Shown: positions 48,159-59,991 of the stretch, in pieces
Layout: every line of letters begins with the position of its first letter
How positions within the stretch are numbered: position 1 is the stretch's first letter
From: Denticeps clupeoides
Taxonomy: Eukaryota; Chordata; Actinopteri; Clupeiformes; Denticipitidae
Reading direction: 5' to 3'
DNA: 64,000 nt
Assembly: GCF_900700375.1 (NCBI RefSeq)
Contig: NC_041723.1
Location: 18,962,956 to 19,026,955 of the forward strand
Notes under the pieces: generated by a model
Seen by the model: the letters and a program-made list of their open reading frames with translations, nothing else
The model's database searches: none
Told to the model about the DNA's origin: nothing
Position numbers and translations under genes: made by a program

Positions 48159-48410
48159 GGGGCAGTGGTGGCCTAGCGGTTAAGGAAACGGCCCCGTAAT
48201 CAGAAGGTTGCCGGTTCGAATCCCGATCCGCCAAGTTACCACTGAGGTGCCACTGAGCAAAAGCACCGTCCCCACACACTGCTCCCCGGGCGCCGGTCAT
48301 GGCTGCCCACTGCTCACTCAGGGTGATGGGTTAAATGCAGAGGACAAATTTCACTGTGTGCACCGTGTGCTGTGCTGCTGTGTATCACATGTGACAATCA
48401 CTTCACTTTT
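48159..48410 (+). mobile_element. SINE-A reference copy, full length and best preserved
   Basis: Family description: tRNA-derived head with box A (TGGCCTAGCGGTTAAGG) and perfect box B (GGTTCGAATCCC), a conserved body (CACCGTCCCCACACACTGCT ... TGGGTTAAATGCAGAGGAC), a GTGCTGTGCTGCTGTGTATC segment and a tail of CACTT units, here running into a T tract. Length about 250 bases. Low divergence suggests recent activity. Confidence 0.93.
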
Positions 48411-48427
48411 TTTCTTTTTTTTTTTTT

Positions 48428-48645
48428 CTTTGCAGGCTCACTCTACCCTGGAAGGGGTCCCTCTCTGTATCACGCCTTCCCAAGGTTTCTTCCTTTCTTT
48501 TTATTCTCTTCTGGAGTTTTTTTGTGTGCAGAAGGGTCAAGTGTGGGGGTGTCAACTGTAGAGTCTTTCAAAGCCCATTGAAACATACTATATGTGATTA
48601 TGGGCTATATAAGAAATAAATGCTGTTCTTGTTCTTGTTGTTCTC
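48428..48645 (+). repeat. Interspersed repeat ending in TATATAAGAAATAAATG + CTTGTT units
   Basis: Begins next to the tail of SINE-A with CTCACTCTACCCTGGAAGGG and ends in a short (TTCTTG)n run, typical of a retrotransposed 3' end. Family not known to me. Confidence 0.5.
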
Positions 48646-49494
48646 TGAAATGATGGTGATGTATTATTACCCAAGAGGCAAGGATATGTTTCTTGGCATC
48701 ATAATTACCTTTGAGAACTTAGCTGCAAACAAATCAACAATGATCACATTATATTTATATGCTTAATTATAATACTAGGTTGCATATTTCCTTTGAACAA
48801 GAGTTCACATTGCAATAAATTCTGTTCTTGAATAAAGCAGTTTAGCTGTTATTCCAGTTATTATGCAATACAACTGTATGTTACTTTATGAACCTATGTA
48901 TTTTTAGATTCTATTAGTATATCACATGTTATTTTGCAGTAAAATAATACAACAAAAACAGACAGGTATTATAAATAGTGAATAATGAAAAATAAAAATA
49001 TTAGCATTATCACATATTACAGAACCTAAAACAGCTGTATTTATCACATGATGATACATTGTTTCTAGTGAATATTTTCATGACAACATGTTTAGCATTA
49101 GGTGTTGTTTAGCCCTGATGATCCCCTGTTTAGTGCTGAATAAAACTACAACTGCACTGCTGTTTATACCATAATGGATTATTATTCTAGAAACACACAT
49201 TTGGCCCTGCGTAATGAACAAAACTTTGGTGGGATAACAGAGTGTTTAAAGAGGCTGTGATTACTGTCAACCTCGACATAGAGAATGAGGATTGTGTTTC
49301 TCTGGGCTTTACTGCATGTTGAATGAGGAATTGACCCCTGCATCCTATTACTTATACAAAAACCACTCATTGAGAAGGGAAATATTCTCTTCTGGTCAGC
49401 ACTATCCTAGTGAAGAGTGAGATACATCCAGGAGTTGCTTGCATAGTGAAGATGCTACAGTCCAGTTTTGTTAGAGATATGTTAGAGTTCTAGG

Positions 49495-49830
49495 GAGGTA
49501 TCAGCAGACCTGGTCCCCCCATCGCTAAAGGTAAAAGGAAGACATTAATCTAGACTCTTCTCCGTCTTGGCCCTCGGTGGTGGAATGAACTTCCCCTCGA
49601 GGTCAGAACAGCTCAGTCACTGAGTATTTTCAAACGACAGCTCAAGACCCTCCTCTTTAAAGAATATTTAGATTAACTTGTAACTTTCTTATTGTCGAAC
49701 TTGTGTACAGAATCTACAACAGAGTGAATAAAAAGCTTATATTCATAGTTGGGGTCCTAAGTTGGGGTCGCTCTGGATAAGGGCGTCTGCCAAATGCTTT
49801 AATTGTAAAATGTAAATGTTTTACAGGCCA
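49495..49830 (+). mobile_element. L2-type LINE 3' end, sense
   Basis: Encodes the end of an L2 polymerase ([20 protein letters not shown], then FKRQLKTLLFKEYLD and a stop) and a 3'UTR ending GCTCTGGATAAGGGCGTCTG plus TAAATG units. This tail is nearly the same as the SINE-B tail. Confidence 0.85.
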
Positions 49831-51004
49831 AGCTAATTTAAACAGGGACCTTGGAGGTCAAGGATGTCACATGATCACTCCACACCAGGATGATCTCTGG
49901 GAGAGATTTACCATCCACACGGGAGTGAATATTGAAGGAAAATGCTGCATTAGTATTTTCAGTTGACAGTAAGTGAGGTGAGAGCTCAACATTTCCAGCA
50001 GAACTGACTTTTGCAGCATTGCTATTAGTGAAGGGAGTGCTGGTTAACAGTTCTATTGTATAGGTAGGTTTTAAGCCTATATTATAATATTGAAACTGTG
50101 TCAAATGCCCAATTATTTCTTGGAAGGTTTTCGATAGATTTGGAATTTTTTTTACAGTCCAATCTATATTCTGGTAATCTACATCTAGGACCAATCATCA
50201 ACACTTCAGTCTTATATGAATTGCATGAATTGTATGAATTATATGAGTCATATAAAGAAGGTACATGTAACATACATAAATGCAAGGAAAAAGAAATACA
50301 TAGAATGCCAGGCAGAATGGAAATTTAAAATGGATGAAATTGCTTGGCCAGTGTTTGTGTGTGTGAGTGTGTTTGTGTGTGTCTATTAGAACGTGACTGC
50401 TGTATCAACTTCCTACTCAGGGTGACACATGAACCTCAGTTTCCTGTGCAATAACCTAACAGCCTCACCCCCATAAAAATTTCAGTGGTTCAGTTGCTAG
50501 ATCCCGAGCCAGAGCTTGGCTCTGGTCACCGCTACTGTGCTCTCTGAGACCTGTACTTAAACTGTACATGAACAGCATCTACATCGCCTGCTACCAGAAC
50601 CCGCCACACCCAGTCATGATGGAATTATACAGCAAACTGACCTACTTTTTTGTTCAAGTTCAATATCATATTTTTTGCCTATATGAGTAAATATTGAGTA
50701 ACTGCTATTAGTGAGTTTCATCTGCAGAAAATACTGGCTTCTGTCTATATGGCCAGGACAGCTGTCAGTCTGGATAATCGTTTTTCTGGCAAGGGCCTTC
50801 ATGCCCTCAGCCCATCTTTCCTGTCCAGCCAGTTACCTCAGCCAGTGACCCCACCTCATCCCATGACCACGCCTGTACCTCAGCCTGTGATTCTGGTGTT
50901 GACACAGTCTGTATAGCAATACTATTCAATAGCAATACTATTATAAGGACATGTTTCTCCTCATGTGGAGGTCAATTCTTGTGTCTGCCAATGTGCCAAG
51001 CGGT

Positions 51005-51185
51005 CATGCCGTTGACCCTTGTTTCTTCTCAAGGTTTCTTCCTTTTTCCAAAAGTTTTTCCTTGCCACTGTCACCTTTGGCTTGCTCACTAGAGGCCTTG
51101 AGCACTGTTCTAATGTGAGGTGCTTTGTGGCAATGTAGATTGTAAAAAGTGCTGTACAAATAGAATTTGGTTGAAATTGATTGAA
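51005..51185 (+). repeat. Interspersed repeat tail (TGTACAAATAGAATTTGGTTGAAATTGA type)
   Basis: CAAGGTTTCTTCCTTTTTCC ... GTAAAAAGTGCTGTACAAAT followed by TTGAAATTGATTGAA is a common fish repeat 3' end. Class not decided. Confidence 0.5.
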
Positions 51186-52623
51186 CCTGTGAACTATTTT
51201 GGGAGCTTGACCAACTTTTTGTTTTTCTATTAATAAATATATATTTATAATACTTGTGCTAATCGAGCGGCATTATGTGAGAATTTACCTTTGAAAATTA
51301 AAACCAGTCAAGTGAATTCACAGCAAATTTATTCCACACATAAAGCTCAAAAGCCTAAACAATGATAACAATACACATGTTTGTTGCACTGCAATTACAT
51401 TAAAATGGAACATTCTTAAATCTTGTCTTGTCAATTTTGTTATTCATGATATTAATTCATGAAGAGAATCAATTCATGAATAAATAAAGATGGACATTGG
51501 AAAATGTTTCATCAGTGAAACTTGTGGTACTAAGCTGGTCCTGCTAGGAACAGAACATTTAATTTTACAAATTAATCACTCCTGCAGTTAGGGAAGGGCC
51601 GCATAATAAAAAAGGCACCTGAAGAACAACTGTGTCCATTTCCTGATGGCTGTGATTACAGTGGCACCTAAAAAGACATCAGGTGTGTAGTCCAGAAAAA
51701 AGGTGATATATTTAAATCCTTTGTGTTAGATGAAGATGGGTATGAACGAATCAGTGAGAAAGCCAGGAGAAGTGATGTCTCTTCCTTTGATCCTTCTCAA
51801 CTAAGAAAACATGTTGATCCCTTGATCCCTTGATCCCTCTCAACAAAGAAAACATGCAACATTGGGGTCTCTTTCAGGGAGTTCTGAAGCCCTTTGCGCT
51901 CACTGCCTAATAGAGGTCCACTGAAGGTCTGCTCCCAGACTAACCTGCTCTTTTTATATTGGCCGGACGCCTGCGTCTGAAGCAGGCTGGGAGACACCGC
52001 CGCTCAACTGACTTAATGGACGGAGAGCTGGGGACAGGTAGTGGAGACCCTTGTTTTCTGCAACACAAAATAGCTCTCCATGAGTAACAGCACACATGTA
52101 TCAGCTACAATAAATTCATGCATTCAAAAGGTCCAAGATGGAGGTCCAATATGAACCCCAAGAGTGCAGCAAAGTGCTCACCAGGTTTGGTGTAAAACCC
52201 GATTTAGGCTGCACTAGACTCTAGATAGCATCTGTGGTTCTTCCAGTTTTTGTTGGGGGGGCATACAGTGACACAGAATATTGAGTTGCAGAGGTACGGG
52301 CTGTTAGCGAGACTGTAGCAAGGTGGCACACTAATATTACAATTTTATGCCCCGGTTGTAAGTCACTCTGGATAAAGGCAAATGGTCATAAAAAAGTGAA
52401 TGTATTCCATGTAGCATGTAGCATCTGTGGAAGGATTCCACAGTAAGGATTCCACATGTGAATTTATTACTAGCACGGATATGCATATAAGATGTGACGA
52501 ATGTTTAATCAGCTAAAAAACCCAGACAACTCTAGAAACCTGTTCGGATATGCACCCTCAGCATATGCAAATCATTAAACACTACATATTGCAAATATTT
52601 AATATCCATGTATATATATTTTT

Positions 52624-52857
52624 TGCTTTTATATCGTTCTTAGTGGTCCCCTAATGCTATTGTGCAGAATTACTGCCACTTTTAGCCAGTCCCACAATTT
52701 TTTCCCCCAGGATGTGCCATTTTAAATGCAAATGAGGGAGAGGTGGGATTTTCTAGCAACTGCAGGACCAGAGACAAACTAGGGGAATTAGTATTAATGC
52801 TAAATAATCTCACGAAGTGAAAATTTCATAATAGGGGACCTTTAAATTGTTCAGTAG
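52624..52857. mobile_element. MITE-like repeat, copy 2
   Basis: The left side carries GGTCCCCTAAT and the right end GGGGACCTTTA, an imperfect terminal inverted repeat. The interior matches the copy at 27.8 kb. No coding sequence. Confidence 0.55.
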
Positions 52858-53388
52858 ATAGAGAGGACTCTCACAAATTAATATTCACTTCTGGAATCAC
52901 AATTTGGTTCACAAGGATAATAACACAAACAAGAAGAGGACTAATAATGTCTGTAGCCATATTGATGAGCTGAGAATCACCACTCTGCAATGATATTTTA
53001 ATTCTTGATTGTTACAGGGTCAATATCCCTTCCCAGCCTATTGTCAGCCAAAATGTATTGACTAGGTTGTGCAAGCAATATATATAGCTAAATTGTGAAA
53101 ATGGTGATGGTTGTTAGGAAGATTATTTCCCTAATGACAAGAGTTTTATTGACTTGTTCTTGTCGAGTCCATGACCTGGTGGGTAGGTGATTTGCAACAA
53201 ACCACTGTTGGCTTGAAGTTTCATGACTTAAGGTTTCATGAATTTGAGCCTGATTGTGTATAGACTGTAAAATCTAAGCAAACAATTCCAAAACTGAAAT
53301 TTGTAAGACTGTGAACCTCATTTAACATGAAATAACCCCAACAATTTGATCCAAAATCAGATAAAACAGAAATTGTTACTAAGGTCAA

Positions 53389-54123
53389 TCAACTGACCTG
53401 GCAGCGGCAGCAGCGGCAGCAGCCTCTCGGGATCTGAGCTGCCTCATGACTCGGAGCATGTAGCAGATCTGCCGCAGAGTCATCTTTGGGGCATGGCAGG
53501 CTAGGCGGGGTCGGGCGGTTTGCCGAGGGCCATGGTATGTCAGGAGGGACATGTATGCCCCACCAGCATTCTTCCCAAAAAGCTGTAAGGGTTGCACACT
53601 GCTGCTGGCATAACATGATGCGCACTGGAAGAAGACAGAGGAATGGAGCAGTGAATCAGTTATGCTCATGTGTGAGTCATCATTACAGTGAAGAGCTACT
53701 TGAGATGAGACAAAAAATGTGTCCCACAGGAGCAGACCTCCTGTTGAAGCCAGAAATGAACACAATAAATCACCATTCCTTTGAAATGTGATGACAGACA
53801 CACACTCACATCCACAAATCAGCAGAACACTTATCGAAGGATCTGTTCTCCTCTAAGGTGCCAGACAAAGAGATTGTTTGACCTGACATCTGATGACCAC
53901 AACATACTTGAAGTGCACATCCACACCTTGATATGGCAGTAAAGTCTCACATTAAACATGAGGGCATTTAAAGACGTCAACCACATCTCCACACTCCTCC
54001 CAGCATCATAAAACAGTGACTTTTACAGAATATTTCAATTAGTTTACAAGGCCTGAATAACATCTTTTTTCAAATCTCATCAAATTCCAATACTCACTGG
54101 TACAACTGTAGCCATGGTGGTTG
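53389..54123 (-). CDS. Candidate two-exon gene of unknown function
   Basis: Exon 1 would start at the ATG at about 54116 (MATVVP) and end at a GTGAGT donor. Exon 2, after a TCTTCTTCCAG acceptor near 53626, continues in phase 0: CASCYASSSVQPLQLFGKNA, then GGAYMSLLTYHGPRQTARPR and a basic helix-like MTLRQICYMLRVMRQLRSRE before an alanine run. It either stops (RSVD) or splices at a GTCAGT donor at 53391-53396. An alternative frame of exon 2 is also open and ends CCRCCRCQ. I recognise no family. Third positions in the first frame are GC-biased compared with the flanks, which favours coding. Confidence 0.3.
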
Positions 54124-54599
54124 TCTCTGCTCACTGAGGTGAAAATCTGGCCTGCAGAACGCTTCTGCTACCTTCTTCTACCGAGTATGGACATGTGCCG
54201 TTCATCTGAAGAAAACAGCGAGTCTCTCCACCCCTTCTGAAGTGACATCACAAAATGAACTCACCTTGTTCAGAGGAACAACATGGGGCAGGGCAGTGTC
54301 ATGTTACTACTGCCCAGAACCACTAGAGAACAGTGAATAATTTAGAAACCTTTTGTCCTCAAGGGGTAAAATTAGAAGCTGGAGTGGGAAGGGTGCAGAT
54401 ACTGCTCATTCATTACTACCCATAATATATTGCTACTGAGTGTCTTCCTGTTTATGACCCCGTTTGTCCCAAGTTTTGGATTATCCCCATCTGTCATGAT
54501 GTTTGTGGATTACCGACATTTCCTGACCCCCGAACACCACTATTACAGCATGTTGAATTGGACAGACAGAACTTCTTGTTAATGACCCCTGCCTGCTCA

Positions 54600-54760
54600 T
54601 GATTCAAGATTCAAGATTGGTTTATTGTCAGTGAAACAGTATACACAGTATACACAGTATACCCTGTGTTGAAATAATGTTTAACCAATCATAAAAGAAA
54701 GAAAAAATATATGTACACTAAACTAAACTAAACTAAACTCAAATACTCTACAGATCTCTA
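54600..54760. repeat. Interspersed repeat end with short tandem units
   Basis: TTGGTTTATTGTCAGTGAAA followed by TATACACAG units and later CTAAA units (54717-54738). Similar ACAGTA...GAAACAA blocks occur near 26815 and 47070, so it is an interspersed family I cannot name. Confidence 0.4.
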
Positions 54761-55479
54761 TAAAAGAAAAGTAAAACATTTCTGTACAATGAACAGGACA
54801 CACAGGACATAACTGGACAACATCATGTAGGATTCTTGTTAGTGGATATGTTACATATTTCAAACAGGACACACAAGAAAAGACAAACATGTGCAAAATG
54901 AATTGAGATGTGCAAAATGGTCAGTATGTTAATAGGTGCATAGGCTAGAAGTGTATTGTTGTTGAGTTTATCAGTTTTTGGTGATGGCAGTGCATTGAGA
55001 GCATTGAGAGCTCTGACTGCTTGTGGGGCCCCCCAGGGCCTGCCTCTATTCCCTTATCATAATTAAGAACAAACAAACGTCTGCCCAGTAGTAAGTCTGC
55101 CTTTCATGACTGGTGGGAGCCAGTGGACCTCCTCCTCTCCACACCCTTGTCACATTTTTTAGCTTCTAGACTCAGGAACGTGACAACCACACATTCTGTT
55201 TTCTTTTTACATTTTATGGAAGAAAGTAAGTACAAAGGTTGCTTCATATTTTCCAAAAAGTATTTTCCATATTCTGTACCATAAATGTTCTGAGGCTGAG
55301 GCAGAAGAATGGTCAAGATTGGCAACATCAGAGGCAACAACAGGAACACTAATCCAGAAGAATAGTCGGGGGCAGTTGGTTGGCATGAGGCAGTATAAAT
55401 CCTGGCACTATCATGTCTTGCAACAATGAAGAAAACAAAATTGAGTTTGTGGCATTCAAGATGGCAGCCAGAGCTACTG

Positions 55480-55800
55480 GGGGTGTAGGTGATATCTGGG
55501 TACCACCCTCAGTTGAATGGCCAAATGGAGCGGGTTAATCAGGACGTGGAGACCTACCTGTGCTACTCCTGTTCATCCTGATCAATATCCTAGTCCAAGC
55601 ACCTCCTTCTTGCAGAGCTCACCCAGAACCAGCAGTTATCCTCAGCCACAGGCCTCCCACCTTTTGATTTGTCACTGACCTGCTTGGATCCTGAACAAAC
55701 CAAGCTGGGGTCCCATGCTGTCAGTCAGCCTCCAACACCTCCGACAAATGTGGTCTCTGGTCCACCACGCTGTTAGTGAAGACCACCTAATCTGAGACCA
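55480..55800 (+). mobile_element. Ty3/gypsy LTR-retrotransposon fossil, integrase fragment
   Basis: A plus-strand stretch resembles the C-terminal part of a Ty3/gypsy integrase (YHPQ, NGQ and NQDVETYL blocks, then a TGLPPF-like segment). Only a few hundred bases remain, with no recognisable gag, protease, reverse transcriptase or confirmed LTRs. It is a broken, old copy. Confidence 0.65.
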
Positions 55801-56079
55801 AGACATTGCCCAGACTGAAGGGTGTCAAGACCAAGACACTGGTTGAGACAGAGACCAGTACTTAAGGGCCTTTGTAGTAGTGATTTAGCTGCTTGCATAA
55901 AACTGTAAGATGGGGCGTCACAGGACCATGGCCTTTCATTTTGTTTTGCATGACAGGCATCTGTAAGAAGAGATGTGACATTCCTGTGCCTTTGTTGTGC
56001 ATGAAGATTCAACACCTTCGTTTTACATATCTTTTGTCGGACGGCAGATATGAATTCCCTAATAAAGGTTTAATTCTCT

Positions 56080-58200
56080 AATCATATTGCAACAAGCGGG
56101 ATTTTTTATTTGTATTTATTTTTCCGGCCACTGTTGTTGATTGGACTCGGTCAATCGATGCAGAGTTATGAATTCCCTGGTATCATTTTAAGCCTCCCAC
56201 TATATTTACATGTTTTTGGCATTACAATACCTGATCATTGTTGTCATTTGTTTTTCTGGTTTGGTTTTAATGTACAATAAACACTGTTTTTCTACATGTA
56301 CAAACTACAACCTTTTGACTTCATCAGACTCCAAACAATGAACCCCACCAAGTGTGTAAAGGCTTTGATCAAGTTGAATATTCTATGTATGCTGCTGTGT
56401 TTGATCTCTGTCAAGAAGGCAGGTCTCCCTACAAGGGTGATCTCAGACTCCTGAAGATAGTAAAGGACACGGAACCACCACTATCGGCTACATTTGAATT
56501 CCCAACTGACCAGGAAGGACGAACAAGCAGATACACACCCATGAACCAATTGTGATCCCCATGGATCACAATTGGAGTGGTTTGAATACAATGCTTAAGT
56601 GTAGAGGGAGAGTTTTTTTTACACTCTGTTGTACGGTCTTTTTAAAACTAAATATCTCCCCTTTAACAAACAACAGTACAATGCATGCATAAACTACGTT
56701 CTTGTCAGATTGTAGAGTTTTTCCTCAAAGTCTGATGACAAGAAATGCAGAGCTGTAGTGGTAGTTATTTATTTCCTTTTCATGGTTCTTTCTCTCCAGG
56801 TGCCTGGTGAATGTACACGTTGTCCCTCCACTCATTATGCTTCTACAGCAGACACCTGATGGATTTTAGCAGGGTTCTTTTCCATAGCTGATTATTATGA
56901 ACAGTACTCACATATTCACCTAGGAAGGGTGATAACAGACCCACAATCTCTGTTGTTTTGGGGGCATCAGGGGGCAGCTCACTCCAAATAATCTTCTAAC
57001 CATTTCTCACTCACTAAGAGAGTGTTTCTTCAAGGGAGATCCATCTTTGTTAATCTTTTCCTCAATAAACATTTAAAAGTCCTCTCATCACCTCATCACC
57101 TGACTCTCAATCTTTGTTTTTTCAATGGAAAAAAAGAAATATATAAATATAAAAATCTGTATATTTTTAGAAACTATATTTTATTAACACACCAACTACA
57201 TGGACAGGGTGACACTCACAGGACCTGCTGAAAGGTCTAAGGAGCGTTAAAAGGTTAATGTTCTCATTATTTATGATTAACATGTCACACGTGCCTGACA
57301 GCCAATGCAGGGGTTATGGATTTTTAATTATTTAGACCTGCTTCACCACCACCATTTTGAAGCACAATGTGCTGGGCGTGATCAGGTGGAGTGTGCTGTT
57401 GCTGTTTCAATTACCTTGTCACCTATCAGTTTCTGTAACTGCCATTAGCAACTGAGAAGCAAACACTGGCTACTACTGGCTCTTGTCTTACCTGTTCAAA
57501 GCCATTATCATGTCTGGGCCCATTGTCATTTCTAATCTATTGTATATTTAAGCAAATGTCTTTGTATGGTTTTAAGTTTCTCAAGGATTTTGGTCTTAAA
57601 TGTGCATAGAGTATTGCTGCTTCTGTGTTTTCAATAAAGGTACAATAATTTCTCACATCAATTTAAATAATTTACCAGTTTAACAGTGTAAAGATTTCTC
57701 TGAACACAGTAACACATATCAAACCAGCTAAATATTGCCTTGTGAAATGTTACATAATTATATATGTAATTCCTTGCTATTTACAAAACACCAGCAAGTA
57801 GAAAAATATTATTACTTTGTTACTGTGACATATTAATCATCCAAATCCTTTTTTTGTACTGTCCAACATCATAAACAATATGTCTTAAGTTTGACATTGC
57901 TGAACAGATTCAACAGTACACCCTTTCTCAAACTCTATTATGAACGTTGATCCTCCAGTCAGGGGTCTGATAGTGTTGAGTGATTTTGGTGTTAGGACAC
58001 AGCTCTTGTTAAAACCTCACAAACAGTGGTGTAAAAGCACCATCAGTCAATGCAAACATGTTGACTGTCTTTCAGTCGTCTGGTTAGTACTATATTATTC
58101 GAAATCACCTTGTGTACACGCTTCCTAAAGTGGAAACCCAATCTGGTATTAGCAATGAAATCTGAATAAACATTGCATTCTTTTGGGAAGGTTATTGGTG
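56080..58200. other. AT-rich intergenic sequence, no gene recognised
   Basis: No exon chain, RNA gene or clear named repeat seen. Short open frames have no coding bias. Confidence 0.45.
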
Positions 58201-58206
58201 GGAATA

Positions 58207-58398
58207 GGGGTGTAAGAAGCCTAGTAGATAACACACTTGTTTATGAAACAGAAGTCACAGGTCCAAACCCCACTTAATTCCATTGTGTCCCTGAACAAGA
58301 CACTTAACCCTGAGTGTTTCCAGGGGGACTGTCCCTATCACTACTGACTGTAAATCGCTCTGGATAAGGGCATCTGGTAAATGCTGTAAATGTAAATA
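58207..58398 (+). mobile_element. SINE-B copy, moderately diverged
   Basis: Head GGTGTAAGAAGCCTAGTAGA through the TAAATGTAAAT tail; full length. Confidence 0.88.
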
Positions 58399-58537
58399 AA
58401 TATGCAGGAATTTCCACACGCTATATGCAATTTTAGGAAAGACATAGTAAATAAATCAAATATTCTGTAATCCAGATCATTGTATTGCAAAGCTTCTTAT
58501 TATATCTACATTGTTAATGAGTCTATTGTTGATCTAA

Positions 58538-58653
58538 GCAGTGGTATGCTAGCAGGTAAGGAAGCAGACTCTTAACGGAACAGTTGCTGGTTCAAACTCA
58601 GAATTGTCCAGGTGTATTTCATTGTGTGCACAGTGTGCTGTGCTTGCTCTGTA
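58538..58653 (+). mobile_element. SINE-A copy, internally deleted
   Basis: Head GCAGTGGTATGCTAGCAGGT and box B-like GGTTCAAACTC, then a jump to the GTGTGCACAGTGTGCTGTGC segment. Confidence 0.75.
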
Positions 58654-58811
58654 TCTATGGGCTGATATTTGTGCCAGTAAAAACTGAATTTAAATATGAT
58701 TCCTACTCGTACTGTGTGTGACCGACACAAGTTAACATGGGTGTGTCCCAATAGGCCCTTACATATCACAATGTCAAAAAAATTCACTTTCACTAAAGCA
58801 ACACAATTTTT

Positions 58812-58999
58812 ACGTTTACAGCATTTATCAGACGCCTTTATCCAGAGCAACTTATAATCATTAGTTACAGGGAGAGTCCCCCCTGGAGACACTCAGGGTT
58901 AAGTGTCTTGCGCAGGGACACAATGGTAGTAAGTGGGGTTTGAACCTGGGTCTTCTGGTTCATAGGCGAGTGTGTTACCCACTAGGCTACTACCACCCC
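58812..58999 (-). mobile_element. SINE-B copy, full length
   Basis: Minus-strand copy with complete head (GGGGTGGTAGTAGCCTAGTG) and tail. Confidence 0.92.
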
Positions 59000-59394
59000 G
59001 ATCAACAATTCTACAGCAGAATCTATGTGAAAAATGTACCTTCACCTCAAGGTTAAATAAAGAAAACCTTGAGAAATAGCAAATCCCAAAATGACATTGA
59101 ATGGCTCCAGTTTTGTGTGTTCACTGAGCAGCAGAGTCATGCATCACATCAGGTTTAGGAGACCAGGGTTGTGCCAGCAGTGCAGGGTTAGGGCTTTTGT
59201 TGGAGAATACTGTCACCTACAGGCGAAAACGAGAACACAGCTCTTCTGAATTTACGTAGGCGCGCATTTCCCCCCTTAGAACAGGCAGCCACTGCGGATA
59301 AACGATTGAGGTGTATTATTGGTGCTGGTCCCGATCCCGGTTAGATGTAAAGTAAAAGCTTGCCAGGTCAGACCGCCTGTGGAGACCCCTAATT

Positions 59395-59507
59395 AAGTGA
59401 GTTGATTGTATTGTGAAACACTGCAGTACAGCGTTTCAGACAACGAAAGACAATATTTTCAGCATTTAACCAACTTTGCTCAGTGGCACCTTCCGATCAT
59501 CACTGTC
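59395..59507 (-). mobile_element. SINE-A fragment
   Basis: Keeps the tail half (GAAACACTGCAGTACAGC ... CATTTAACC) and a GGTGCCACTGAGCAAAG complement; the head is missing. Confidence 0.65.
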
Positions 59508-59991
59508 TAAAAAAACTCGATGTAAAATGACTTGGATCACGAAATAACTGAGATTTATTTTAATAGGACAATTAAATGACAAATAACGCGTGTTAAGAAA
59601 GATCACAATGTAAAGAGAGACAAACAGGAGTGGCAGCTAACTTTTAGTAACATAAAACTGCTTGAAGTAAAAAAATCTATATCATTGATCGTTCTCTCAA
59701 AATACTTTTGCAGTCGCTTAATTACACGGCGAGTCATCGCTGATAGCTGAAGCTGTATTTAAATCCACGACCGAAACCCGGCCACGATAACAGTGATTTG
59801 GGTTGTGGATCAGCAGGAAGCCCCGCCTGCGCGCAGAGTAACGAGGAGAACTCCGGCTGTGTCCCGGGAAAGTGAGTTGGCGACAGGTGTATGAATATGC
59901 TAATGAGCTGAGGCCGCCGCCCACGACGCGGAACTCGCTCCGTGGCATCTCGCGGCAACTCAGGCTCGCCACTCGGACCAGGACCGCGGCC

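Larger units (their letters stand above)
45652..53380. other. Gene-poor repeat-rich interval
   Basis: No exon chain recognised. It holds the SINE, LINE and MITE copies listed separately, short tandem repeats near 45905-45950, 50218-50252 and 51810-51838, and otherwise AT-rich unique-looking sequence. The open frame at 49838-50194 (-) looks like repeat sequence. Confidence 0.5.

Noticed and set aside
49838-50290. 118-codon minus-strand frame
   Set aside because: No splice sites or family match, and it adjoins an L2 end; probably repeat sequence.
56352-56555. 67-codon plus-strand frame
   Set aside because: No coding bias, splice context or recognisable domain.
59872-59991. N-terminal extension of fa2h
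   Set aside because: It would begin with GTG and lacks similarity; the ATG at 59992 is the first in frame with a good context.
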